NCBI GenBank assembly: GCA_937925635.1
Contig: CALALX010000069.1
Coordinates: forward strand, 1 to 29,493
Reading direction: 5' to 3'
DNA from: an uncultured Caulobacter sp.
GTDB taxonomy: Bacteria; Pseudomonadota; Alphaproteobacteria; Caulobacterales; Caulobacteraceae
DNA: 29,493 nt
A program made the position numbers and the translations under genes. Shown in pieces: positions 1 through 7,481 of this stretch (position 1 is its first letter; every line of letters begins with the position of its first letter). The notes beneath the pieces were generated by a model. It ran no database searches. It was not told the origin of the DNA and saw nothing but the letters and a program-made list of their open reading frames with translations.

Positions 1-1
1 G

Positions 2-394
2 GAGTTCGAGCGCAACCTGACCCGCAGCGGCATTCACCTGATCAAGTTCTGGTTCTCGGTCAGTCGCGAGGAACAGCGCCGCCGCTTCAAGGAGCGCAAG
101 GTCCACCCGCTCAAGCAATGGAAGCTCTCGCCCGTCGATCTGGCGTCGCTCGACAAGTGGGACGACTACACCCGCGCCAAGGAGGCGATGTTCTTCCACA
201 CGGACACGGCGGACTCGCCCTGGACAGTGATCAAGTCGGACGACAAGAAGCGGGCCCGCCTGAACGCCATGCGCTATGTGCTGCGGTCACTGCCCTACAA
301 GGGCAAGGATCCGGCGCGGATCGGCAGTGTCGACGATCTGATCGTCGGCCGCGCCAACATCATCCACGAGCGGGGGGAACACCGCTTCGACTGA
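2..394 (+). CDS. ppk2: Polyphosphate kinase 2 (PPK2), C-terminal part
   Basis: The reading frame is open from the window edge and ends at TGA 392-394, so the N-terminus with the P-loop lies outside. About 130 residues are visible. They carry family signatures of PPK2: GIHLIKFWFSVSREEQ near the start (end of the kinase core, with lid-region arginines just after it), then SPVDLASLDKWDDYT, then the SPWTVIKSDDKKRARLN block, which in this family contributes to the polyphosphate/nucleotide binding face. PPK2 enzymes move phosphate between inorganic polyphosphate and nucleoside di- or monophosphates in the cytoplasm. The class (I, II or III) cannot be decided without the N-terminal half. The gene converges on the glutathione S-transferase gene with only 7 bases between stop codons; a short inverted repeat (ctgagg-acg-cctcag, 391-405) spans both stops. 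Confidence 0.9.
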   Translation, partial: EFERNLTRSGIHLIKFWFSVSREEQRRRFKERKVHPLKQWKLSPVDLASLDKWDDYTRAKEAMFFHTDTADSPWTVIKSDDKKRARLNAMRYVLRSLPYKGKDPARIGSVDDLIVGRANIIHERGEHRFD

Positions 395-401
395 GGACGC
401 C

Positions 402-1034
402 TCAGGCCGCCGCGACGGTCCCGGCGAGCGCCGCCGGCCGCGCCATCATGGCCGCGTACCAGCGCTTCACATTGGCCATCTCGTCCGGCACCGCGAACTT
501 CGCCATGCGCGAAAAGTCGATCGAGCAGGCGGCGAGGATGTCGGCGATGGTGATCCGGTCGGCGGCGATGAACTCGCTCTCGCCCAGCCGGCGGTCGAAG
601 ACCTTCAGCGACCGGGCGGCGCCGGCGCGGTTGCTCTCGGCGATCTCCGGGATCTGCTTTTCCAGCGCCGCCAGCGCCGGGTGGCTGTGGCGCACCGTCA
701 TCATCAGCGGCGTGGCCAGCATCATTTCGGCGCGACGGGCCCACATCTCGATGATCGCCGTCTCGCGCGGGTCGCGGCCGAACATGTTGGGCTCGGGGAA
801 GACGCTCTCCAGATAGCGGCAGATGGCCACCGACTCGGTGATCGCCGTGCCGTCGTCCATCTCCAGCATCGGCACGTTGGCCAAGCCCGCCTTGGCCAGG
901 TACTCGGGCTGTCGATGCTCGCCGCCGAAGATGCTGACGTCGATGATCTCGACCTGGTCCTCGGCGCCCTTCTCGGCCAGGAACCAGCGAACGCGGCGGG
1001 GATTGGGCGCCCTCAGGCTGTCGTAGAGTTTCAT
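402..1034 (-). CDS. Glutathione S-transferase family protein
   Basis: The product is 210 residues, the usual length for a soluble bacterial GST. The N-terminal thioredoxin-like domain (about residues 1-80) has the NPRRVRWFLAEKG helix, the cis-proline in NVPML (Pro55) and the glutathione-binding acid-Ser pair ITES (Glu67-Ser68); the rest is the all-helical C-terminal domain. Such enzymes conjugate or reduce substrates with glutathione in the cytosol; the substrate cannot be told from sequence. I chose the ATG at 1034 rather than a start 24 bases further upstream, because a purine-rich ribosome site (GAGGGGAAA on the minus strand) sits just before it and the protein then begins MKLYDSL, as GSTs do. 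It lies 28 bases behind the nucleoside transporter gene on the same strand and is probably cotranscribed with it. Confidence 0.9.
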   Translation of the reverse strand: MKLYDSLRAPNPRRVRWFLAEKGAEDQVEIIDVSIFGGEHRQPEYLAKAGLANVPMLEMDDGTAITESVAICRYLESVFPEPNMFGRDPRETAIIEMWARRAEMMLATPLMMTVRHSHPALAALEKQIPEIAESNRAGAARSLKVFDRRLGESEFIAADRITIADILAACSIDFSRMAKFAVPDEMANVKRWYAAMMARPAALAGTVAAA

Positions 1035-1062
1035 GGCGTTTCCCCTCGTGCTTGCCAATGTT

Positions 1063-2346
1063 CTATCCGGCGATGCCGAACAGCTCGCGCGGCATGGCGC
1101 CGACGACGGCGGCGGTCATGCAGGTGGCCAGGAAGCCGGCGACCAGCGCCTTCCAGACCATGCCGATGATCTCGTTCCGCCGCTCGGGCATCAGGATGCC
1201 CATGCCGGAAACGGTGATGCCGACCGAGCCGATATTGGCGAAGCCGCACAGAGCGTAGGTCATGATCATCCGCGTGCGCTCGCTCATCTCCTCGGCCGGA
1301 ACCTGTCCCAACTGGATGAAGGCGATGAACTCGGTCAGCATCAGCTTCACGCCGAGCAGGTAGCCGGCCTTTCCGGCCTCCGACCAGTCGATGCCCAGGC
1401 TCCAGGCCAGCGGCGCGAAGATCACGCCGAGGATGCGCTCGATGGTCAGCGGCGCGCCCCAGACCTCGGGCGCCAGGCCGAGCAGGCTGTTGCCGATCGC
1501 CACCAGGGCCACGAAGACGATCAGGATGGCCGAGATGTTCAACACCACCATCAAGCCGTCCGACGTGCCCTTGGAAATGGCGTCGATCGAGCTCTCGTAT
1601 TTCAGCAGCGAGGTGTAGTCGACGTTGACGCCGCCCTCGCCCGGCTTCTCCGGAACGATCAGTCGGGCCAGCAGGACGCCGGCGGGCGCGGAAACGACCG
1701 ACGCCACGAGGACGTGAGCGCCCGCATTCGGCAAAACGGCCTTCAGCATCAGGGCATAGGCGACCATGGTCGAGCCGGCCACCGTGGCCAGGCCCACGAC
1801 CATCATCAGGAACAGTTCCGACCGGGTCAGCTTGTCGAGGTAGGCGCGGATGATGATCGGCGTCTCGACCATGCCGACGAAGATGTTGGCCGCTGTGGCG
1901 GTGGCCGACGCGCCGCCCATGCCCATGGTCTTCTCGAACAGGAAGCCGAAACCGCGGATGATCAGCTTCAGCACGCCCCAGTGCCAGAGCAGGGCCGACA
2001 GGGCCGAGATCACCAGGATCAGCGGCAGGACCTTGAACGCGAACACGAAGAGGTTGGCGTTAGGCTCCTGCACATAGGGTTGCGGCCCGCCGCCAAGGTA
2101 GCCGAACACGAACTGGGTGCCGGACTCGGTGGCCAGGGACAAGCTGTCGATGACGCTGCTGATGCCCTTGACCACCGCCTGCGCCGGCTCAAGCCCGAAC
2201 AGCAGCAGGATCAGGCCGACCTGCACCACGAGCGATCCGATCGCCAGGCGCCACGGAAAGCGCTTCCTGTTCTCCGACAGCGCCCAGCAGACGACGAGGG
2301 TCAGGGCGATGCCAACCAAACTCTGCGCGTTTTCAAGCCGGAACAT
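1063..2346 (-). CDS. Concentrative nucleoside transporter (NupC/CNT family)
   Basis: This 427-residue inner-membrane protein imports nucleosides by cation symport. It has about ten hydrophobic segments and the CNT landmarks: the re-entrant-loop region GMGGASATA followed by NIFVGMVETP (158-163 = GMVETP), the C-terminal core motif GVKLMLTEFIAF (332-343), and YALCGFANIGSVGI, nearly the family consensus. Two positions differ from the textbook motifs: the usual GQTEAP/GQSESP reads GMVETP, and the usual NEF reads TEF (Thr338-Glu339). Both conserved glutamates that contact nucleoside ribose or the coupling ion are kept. The differences suggest a subfamily with altered base recognition, which I believe is not rare in alphaproteobacteria. 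A run of G residues lies just before the ATG. First gene of a likely two-gene unit with the downstream GST. Confidence 0.9.
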   Translation of the reverse strand: MFRLENAQSLVGIALTLVVCWALSENRKRFPWRLAIGSLVVQVGLILLLFGLEPAQAVVKGISSVIDSLSLATESGTQFVFGYLGGGPQPYVQEPNANLFVFAFKVLPLILVISALSALLWHWGVLKLIIRGFGFLFEKTMGMGGASATATAANIFVGMVETPIIIRAYLDKLTRSELFLMMVVGLATVAGSTMVAYALMLKAVLPNAGAHVLVASVVSAPAGVLLARLIVPEKPGEGGVNVDYTSLLKYESSIDAISKGTSDGLMVVLNISAILIVFVALVAIGNSLLGLAPEVWGAPLTIERILGVIFAPLAWSLGIDWSEAGKAGYLLGVKLMLTEFIAFIQLGQVPAEEMSERTRMIMTYALCGFANIGSVGITVSGMGILMPERRNEIIGMVWKALVAGFLATCMTAAVVGAMPRELFGIAG

Positions 2347-2452
2347 CCATACCCCCGCGGCGCCGAGTCCCCGCCCACGCCCAGCGGCCGATTGACTACA
2401 TTCCGGCGGGGCGGCGCAAGGGCCGGGCGTTCTGCCCGACCACGCCTCGGGA

Positions 2453-3169
2453 TCAGGCCGCCGTTTCGGCGGTCGAAGACGTCTCCGAGGTCAGCTTGTC
2501 GAGCAGCTGCTGGAGCAGGTCCGACACCTCGGTCGAGAAGCCCGAGGCCTTGCTCTCCGACGACTGCAGCGACGTCAGCAGTTCCGACATCGAGATGACG
2601 CCGTCCTGGTTCGCATCCGCCGCGTCGTAGGTCTGCTCCTCCTCGGCCGTCTCCGACGAGCCTTCCGTCGAGCTGCTCTCGAACGAGAGGGTCATCCGCG
2701 GGCCGCCGGGCGGCGGGCCGGACGGACGGGCCGCCTCGAACTCCTCGAGCGTCAGCGCGCCGTCGCCGTCGGCGTCGGCGTCCGCCAGCAGGTTGGCGGC
2801 CATCTCGGCATGGTCGACGCTCTCCATACCCCGCGGGGCGTGGGCGGCCATGTCGGCGGCCAGTTCATCGGCCGTCAGCTTGCCGTCGGCATCCGCGTCC
2901 GCGCCGGTGAAGATGTCCTCGGCGCTGGGCGGCGCCTCCTGCATCGACAGGAGCGATCCCATCATTGCAGAGCCGAAATTCGCGGCGAGGCCGCCCTCGC
3001 CGCGCATCGTCCGCGATGGTCCGGATTTGCCGCCGCCCTGCACATCCTGCCCGATGGACAGGAATTCCTCGCTCGACAGCTGGCCATCGCCGTCGACGTC
3101 GGCCCTGGAGAACATCGCCTGCCGCATCTCCTGCAGCAGTGCGGTGTTGCCCACACTGGATATGTTCAT
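2453..3169 (-). CDS. Four-EF-hand calcium-binding protein
   Basis: The product is 238 residues and very acidic. Four canonical 12-residue EF-hand loops are visible: 24-35 (DVDGDGQLSSEE), 91-102 (DADADGKLTADE), 132-143 (DADGDGALTLEE) and 185-196 (DANQDGVISMSE), each with Asp at 1, 3 and 5, Gly at 6 and Glu at 12. They should bind Ca2+. Linkers are Gly/Pro- and Ser/Glu-rich (residues 145-180), suggesting flexible tethers. There is no signal peptide or membrane segment; the N-terminus MNISSVGNTA is seen, as far as I recall, on related alphaproteobacterial EF-hand proteins. The role could be calcium buffering or sensing, and cannot be specified. The Shine-Dalgarno GGAGAC before the ATG lies in a hairpin arm (3174-3192). 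A weak hairpin (2424-2438) lies beyond the stop. Confidence 0.85.
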   Translation of the reverse strand: MNISSVGNTALLQEMRQAMFSRADVDGDGQLSSEEFLSIGQDVQGGGKSGPSRTMRGEGGLAANFGSAMMGSLLSMQEAPPSAEDIFTGADADADGKLTADELAADMAAHAPRGMESVDHAEMAANLLADADADGDGALTLEEFEAARPSGPPPGGPRMTLSFESSSTEGSSETAEEEQTYDAADANQDGVISMSELLTSLQSSESKASGFSTEVSDLLQQLLDKLTSETSSTAETAA

Positions 3170-3173
3170 GCTC

Positions 3174-3192
3174 GTCTCCGTTAGGGGGAGAC
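3174..3192 (-). promoter_or_regulatory. Hairpin covering the ribosome binding site of the EF-hand gene
   Basis: On the minus strand GTCTCC (3192-3187) can pair with GGAGAC (3179-3174), leaving a 7-base loop. GGAGAC is the only good Shine-Dalgarno for the ATG at 3169, four bases away. When folded, the ribosome site is hidden. The stem is only 6 bp, so regulation is an inference. Confidence 0.4.
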
Positions 3193-3240
3193 GTTTCGGC
3201 CCTGAATGCCGAAACGCCGCGCCGGAGGTCCGGCGCGGCG
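3192..3240 (-). terminator. Two abutting strong hairpins between the S46 peptidase and EF-hand genes
   Basis: A perfect 11-bp G+C stem (3215-3225 with 3230-3240, 4-base loop) is followed on the minus strand by TTT, then by a perfect 9-bp stem (3192-3200 with 3208-3216, 7-base loop); the two share two bases. A smaller 6-bp hairpin with a four-base loop (3265-3280) lies nearer the S46 stop codon. The large stem with the short T-run is a plausible terminator for the peptidase gene; the second stem may belong to the EF-hand 5' leader. Confidence 0.5.
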
Positions 3241-3289
3241 TCAGCGGTGCGAGAGACGTTCCCTGTTTCCGCGAGGAAACAATGGATCG

Positions 3290-5362
3290 CTATTTCCCCC
3301 TCATCAGCTCCTTCACCAGCGCGTCCCGGCCGTAGACGACCTTCAGCGCCTCGGTGATGGCGGCGGTGGAAACCACCACGGTGCGGTTGATCGCGCCGTC
3401 GTAGCCGTAGGCGCCGCCCAGGCTGTGGATGTTGCCGTCGAAGGCCGCGCCGATCACCTCGCCCTTCGCGTTCACCACCGGCGACCCGGAGTTGCCGCCG
3501 ATGATGTCGTTGGTGGTGGTGAAATCGAAGACGGTGTCCTTGTTCAGACGGTCCTTGGCGGCGATCCAGCTCGGAGCTTGGGCGTAGGGCGCCTCGCCCG
3601 TGGCGCGTTCAAACGCGCCGCCGATGGTCGTGAACGGCGCGATCTCGGCGCCCTGCCACGTCCAGCCCGCGACCTTGCCGTAGCTGAGGCGCAGGGTGAA
3701 GGTGGCGTCCGGGTAGACGCTGTCGCCGTAGACCGCGAAACGGGCGCGGGCGATGCGTTCGGCGGCGCGCTCGGTGGGGCCGCCAACCTCGGCCTCCCAG
3801 GTCGTGCGGACCGCACGGGCCTCATCGTCCATCTGAAGCACGTAGCGGATCATCGGGTCGTCGGACGCCTCGATCGCGGCCATGCCGCCGTCCCACAGCG
3901 CCTTGCGCACGGCCGGGTCGGCGAGCTTGCTGCCCGCGACCATCCGCGCCGACAGGCCCTCGGGGCTTTCGCGGCCCAGCACGGCGCTCTGGTCCTTCGG
4001 ATAGGGCGCCAGGTACTCGCGGCTCTTGAGCAGCCAATGCTCGAGGTAGAACTGCTCGAGCGGCGCCTCAACGACGCGAGCCGCTGTAAGTCCGCGCAGG
4101 ACGATCGGCAGGCGGGCGTCGGAGAACTCGGGCAGGCGCTCGGCGCTCGGCTTCTCGCGCTCGGCGGCGGCGCGAACCAGGGTGCGGGCCCAACTGAACA
4201 GCAGCGACCCGCGGCCGGCCTCGGCCTCCAGCTGGCGATAGCGCAGATAGTTGGCGGCGTAGGCCTTCTGAGCCACGGCGATTTCGCCCCAAGGGTCGCC
4301 GATCTCGGCGGCGAGGGCGGGGTCGGCGGCGACCTTGGCGCGCAGTTCCGCCTCCTCGGTGCGCTTGACGTCCACGAAGGCCTTGTCGTTGAGCGCGAAC
4401 TGGCGGCCGAAGAAGACCTTGAAGCTGTTCTCCAGGTGGAAGATCGGATCGGCCACCAGCCGCTTTGCGGCGGCGTCGCGGCGGCCATACTCGATCAGCC
4501 GGCCGCGGAGCTCCGAGCGCTGCAGTTGACCGACCGGCAGGCTCAGATCGCGGTAGGTCTCGAGCTGCGAGACCGTCAGCAGCCGTTCCGTCGAGCCGGG
4601 GTTGCCGGACACGAAGGTCGGCTCGCCGGCCTGCGGCGCGGCGGCGTTCCATTTCAGGAAGTTCGGCGTTTTCGCCGGCTTGCCGCCCTCGTAGGCGCGC
4701 AGGAACGCCGAATCCATGTCGTAGCGGGGGAAGTTGAAATTGTCCGGATCACCGCCGAAGAAGGCCGTCGCGAACTCGGGCGCGAAGACGAGCCGCACAT
4801 CGGTATAGCGCTGGTAGCGGTAGAGGACGTACTTGCCGCCGCGATACAGGCTGGTGACCTGGCAGCGGACCCTGCTGGCGTCCTTGCAGGCGGCGCTCTC
4901 GGCGGCGGCGACGGCGGCGCCACGCGCGGCGGCGAACTCGGCGCCGGTCTTTCCGGCCACGGCGGCGCGGACCTGGTCGGTGACGTCGGTGGCCGACAGC
5001 AAGACCTCGGCCCACATGCCCGGGCAGGTGCGCTCTTCCTCGCGGGTCGCGGTCAGGAAGCCGTCCTTAAGGTGATCCTTGTCGGCGGCCGACAGCTCGA
5101 CGAGACAGTCGGTGACACAGTGATTGTTGGTCAGCACCAGACCGCCGGCCGAGACGAACGAGGCCGAGCATCCCGGGATGCGCACGGAGGCGGCGCGCAT
5201 GCGATCCAGCCAGGCGGCGTCAATATCGACGCCGTAGGCCTGCTTAACCCGGGCGGCGGGGAAGGTCTCGAAGGTCCACATGCCCTCGTCCGCGCGGGCG
5301 GCGGTCGAGAGGCAAAGCGCGGAGAGGCCGGCGACAACGCCCGCCAGAGGAACGCGTTTCAT
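3290..5362 (-). CDS. S46 family serine dipeptidyl-peptidase (DPP7/DPP11 type)
   Basis: A 690-residue exported exopeptidase that should release dipeptides from oligopeptide N-termini in the periplasm. A Sec signal peptide is clear (about residues 1-24, cleavage after ARA). The mature N-terminus begins DEGMWTFETFP, typical of S46. The catalytic triad is His81 (TNNHC), Asp217 (PRYDMDSAF) and Ser625 (GGNSGSP). The residue that, as I recall, sets P1 preference in the family (Gly in DPP7, Arg in DPP11) falls at Gly643 in AFDGN, pointing to a DPP7-like enzyme that prefers hydrophobic rather than acidic residues. Length is close to the family's 700-720. Start ATG 5362. The gene diverges from the ABC exporter operon across a 178-base intergenic region. 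Relatives are best known from Bacteroidetes and from proteobacteria such as Pseudoxanthomonas. Confidence 0.93.
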   Translation of the reverse strand: MKRVPLAGVVAGLSALCLSTAARADEGMWTFETFPAARVKQAYGVDIDAAWLDRMRAASVRIPGCSASFVSAGGLVLTNNHCVTDCLVELSAADKDHLKDGFLTATREEERTCPGMWAEVLLSATDVTDQVRAAVAGKTGAEFAAARGAAVAAAESAACKDASRVRCQVTSLYRGGKYVLYRYQRYTDVRLVFAPEFATAFFGGDPDNFNFPRYDMDSAFLRAYEGGKPAKTPNFLKWNAAAPQAGEPTFVSGNPGSTERLLTVSQLETYRDLSLPVGQLQRSELRGRLIEYGRRDAAAKRLVADPIFHLENSFKVFFGRQFALNDKAFVDVKRTEEAELRAKVAADPALAAEIGDPWGEIAVAQKAYAANYLRYRQLEAEAGRGSLLFSWARTLVRAAAEREKPSAERLPEFSDARLPIVLRGLTAARVVEAPLEQFYLEHWLLKSREYLAPYPKDQSAVLGRESPEGLSARMVAGSKLADPAVRKALWDGGMAAIEASDDPMIRYVLQMDDEARAVRTTWEAEVGGPTERAAERIARARFAVYGDSVYPDATFTLRLSYGKVAGWTWQGAEIAPFTTIGGAFERATGEAPYAQAPSWIAAKDRLNKDTVFDFTTTNDIIGGNSGSPVVNAKGEVIGAAFDGNIHSLGGAYGYDGAINRTVVVSTAAITEALKVVYGRDALVKELMRGK

Positions 5363-5494
5363 TGAAAATCCTTGAAATCCGGAACAATCGCACCTGACTT
5401 CCCGGGGCCTTAGCGCGCAGATGGTCGAGTTGACCAGTGTCTAGGGGGCGGCCTTACCCCGATTTAACTTGGACCGCAGGCCGCCGCCGTCCAG

Positions 5495-5524
5495 AACCGG
5501 ACCGAAGTTATCCGGTTGTTTCGG
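5495..5524 (+). promoter_or_regulatory. Leader hairpins just upstream of the ABC exporter ribosome site
   Basis: In the divergent intergenic region (5363-5540), AACCGGA (5495-5501) pairs perfectly with TCCGGTT (5511-5517). An alternative stem pairs CCGAA (5502-5506) with TTCGG (5520-5524), which runs into the G-rich Shine-Dalgarno (5523-5530) of the permease. The two stems interleave, so both cannot form fully as simple hairpins. I see no convincing promoter hexamers in this gap. Confidence 0.35.
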
Positions 5525-5540
5525 GGGGAGAGTTCGCCGC

Positions 5541-6716
5541 ATGTCGCTGGCCTTGGCCACGCTGATCTACGAATGGCGCCGCTACATGGCGGCGGTGGTC
5601 GCGCTCGCGTTCTCGGGGCTGCTGGTCCTGGCTTTCGTGGGCATGTTCATGGGCATTGGCAAGGCGTTCACCGCCCAGATCGACCGCGCCCGCGCCGACG
5701 TCATGGTGCTGGGTCCGGGCGCCACGGCGCTGTTCAATGGCGGCCCCTCGGGCCTGCCGCGTCGCCTGATCGGCACGGTCTACCGCCATCCGGAAGTGGT
5801 GCAGGTCGCGCCGCTGGACGGCTCTGGCGGCCGCTTCCAGAACATGGCCCAGCCTGAAGGCAACGGCCCCGCCGACCCGACGAAGGCGCCCAAGGACCGG
5901 AAGATGGAGTTCGTGAACGTCACGGTGATCGACCCGATCCCCGGCTACGTCACGGTCCCGACCGACTATTCCGACCAGCTGATCGAGACCCTGCGCCAGC
6001 CCTACGCCGTCGCCGTGGACGAGACCGCCCTCCCCCGCCTCGGCGTCAAGGTCGGCGACAGGGCGGTTTACAACGGCAAGACCATCACCATCGCGGCGGT
6101 GACCAAGGGCTATCCGAACATGATGCAGGCGACCCTGGTCATGTCGCGCGACACTCTGCGCATGTTGGGCGAAGCGGACACCGGTCAGCGCGTCGGACCG
6201 CTGATGGTCAAGCTCGCCGACCCGTCGCGCGCCGAGGTGGTGGCCGCCCAGCTGAACGCTGCCGGCAAGGGCGCCTTCAAGGCCTGGACCCGCCAGCAGC
6301 TGGCCGACGCCAACCAGAGCGCGATGTTCAAGGAGCAATTCATCAGCATCATCCTGATCTTCGCGATGATCATGGGGGCCGTCATCGGCGTGGCGATCAC
6401 CTGGCAGACCCTCCGCGGCGCGATCATGGCCAACATCAAGGAGTTCGCGTCGCTGCGCGCCCTCGGCGTCTCGATGGCCAGCCTGCGGATGATCGTTATG
6501 GAACTGAGCTTCTGGGTCGGCGTCGCCGGCGTGATCTTCGCCGGGGTGTTGACGTGGGTCGTCAGCATGCTGGCCGGCATGGGGGGGCTGCCGATGGCCT
6601 TCCCGGCCCCGGTGATCATCACCATCAGCATCTTCCTGCTCGCGATCGCCATGCTGTCCGGCCTGCTGTCGCTGGGCGTGCTCAAGAAGAGCCAACCCGC
6701 GGACCTGCTGCGATGA
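5541..6716 (+). CDS. ABC transporter permease (MacB/DevC-like, FtsX domain)
   Basis: A 391-residue inner-membrane permease. One transmembrane helix lies near the N-terminus (about 14-37), followed by a periplasmic MacB-type domain of about 220 residues (RADVMVLGPG onward), then three C-terminal helices (about 268-290, 320-345 and 358-380) forming the FtsX core. This layout belongs to MacB/DevC/LolC-like mechanotransmission exporters, which drive periplasmic partners rather than moving substrate through the membrane. The ATG at 5541 follows a GGGGGGAG ribosome site (5523-5530) and gives MSLALATLIYEWRR; an upstream in-frame extension to 5469 looks non-coding. First gene of a three-gene operon with the ATPase (4-base overlap) and periplasmic adaptor. 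Family resemblance is to heterocyst glycolipid exporter DevC and similar adaptor-linked systems. The substrate is unknown. Confidence 0.9.
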   Translation: MSLALATLIYEWRRYMAAVVALAFSGLLVLAFVGMFMGIGKAFTAQIDRARADVMVLGPGATALFNGGPSGLPRRLIGTVYRHPEVVQVAPLDGSGGRFQNMAQPEGNGPADPTKAPKDRKMEFVNVTVIDPIPGYVTVPTDYSDQLIETLRQPYAVAVDETALPRLGVKVGDRAVYNGKTITIAAVTKGYPNMMQATLVMSRDTLRMLGEADTGQRVGPLMVKLADPSRAEVVAAQLNAAGKGAFKAWTRQQLADANQSAMFKEQFISIILIFAMIMGAVIGVAITWQTLRGAIMANIKEFASLRALGVSMASLRMIVMELSFWVGVAGVIFAGVLTWVVSMLAGMGGLPMAFPAPVIITISIFLLAIAMLSGLLSLGVLKKSQPADLLR

Positions 6717-7462
6717 GCACGAAGAACGGACATACCCTCGGCGCCACCGCCATCACGGCGAAGGGCCTGGTCAAGCGGTTCAAGACCGGCCGCACCTTCG
6801 TCGAGGTGCTCAAGGGAATCGATTTCGACGCCCGTCACGGCGACGTGACCATGGTCATGGGCCCCTCCGGCTCGGGCAAGTCGACCCTGGTCGCCGCGCT
6901 CTCGGGCCTGCTGAAGCCCGAGGAGGGCACGGTCCAGGCGCTGGAGGCCAAGGATCTCTGGAAGTGGTCGCCGGGCCGGATCGACCGGTTCCGGCTCGAC
7001 CACTGCGGATTCATCTTCCAGGGCTTCAACCTGTTCCCGGCTCTGACGGCCAAGCAGCAGGTGATGACCGCCCTCCACTACCAGGGCGTCGCCAAGGTCG
7101 AGGCGGACCGCCGCGCCCGAACGGCGCTGGAGGAGGTCGGCCTGACGCCGAAAATGAACCAGCGGCCCTCCGAGCTGTCGGGCGGCGAGAAGCAGCGCGT
7201 GGCGATCGCCCGCGCCCTGGCCAAGAACCCCGATCTGATCTTCGCCGACGAGCCGACTTCGGCCCTCGACGGCGAAAACGGCCAGGTCGTCATTCGCCTC
7301 TTGCGCAGGGCCGCCACCGAACATGGCGCGGCCGTGATCTGCGTGACCCATGACCCCCGCCTGGAAGCCTACGCCGACCGCGTCATCAAGATCGAGGACG
7401 GCCGCATCCTGAGCGACGAGCGGCGCACGCCGGACGCGAATCCGGCCCCGCTCACGCACTGA
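6713..7462 (+). CDS. ABC transporter ATP-binding protein (MacB/LolD-like)
   Basis: A 249-residue cytoplasmic ATPase with a complete set of motifs in order: Walker A GPSGSGKST, Q-loop FIFQGFNLFP, ABC signature LSGGEKQR, Walker B LIFADEPTSALD, and H-loop VTHD. It belongs to the LolD/MacB/DevA class that pairs with FtsX-type permeases. The start ATG at 6713 overlaps the permease stop (ATGA), so translation is probably coupled; a longer upstream frame lies inside the permease gene and is not real. The protein ends with a Pro-rich tail after the nucleotide-binding domain. It powers the exporter formed with the adjacent permease and membrane-fusion protein. Confidence 0.95.
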   Translation: MSTKNGHTLGATAITAKGLVKRFKTGRTFVEVLKGIDFDARHGDVTMVMGPSGSGKSTLVAALSGLLKPEEGTVQALEAKDLWKWSPGRIDRFRLDHCGFIFQGFNLFPALTAKQQVMTALHYQGVAKVEADRRARTALEEVGLTPKMNQRPSELSGGEKQRVAIARALAKNPDLIFADEPTSALDGENGQVVIRLLRRAATEHGAAVICVTHDPRLEAYADRVIKIEDGRILSDERRTPDANPAPLTH

Positions 7463-7481
7463 TTTTCTGAGGGAAACCCAA

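Noticed and set aside
1033..2598. Long plus-strand frame of 521 codons
   Set aside because: It is the antisense of the nucleoside transporter and neighbouring genes; His/Gln/Asp-rich composition is what reversed hydrophobic codons in high-G+C DNA give.
3206..5365. Plus-strand frame of 719 codons opposite the S46 peptidase
   Set aside because: It mirrors the peptidase gene, which has a signal peptide and intact catalytic triad. The plus-strand product has no recognisable domain.
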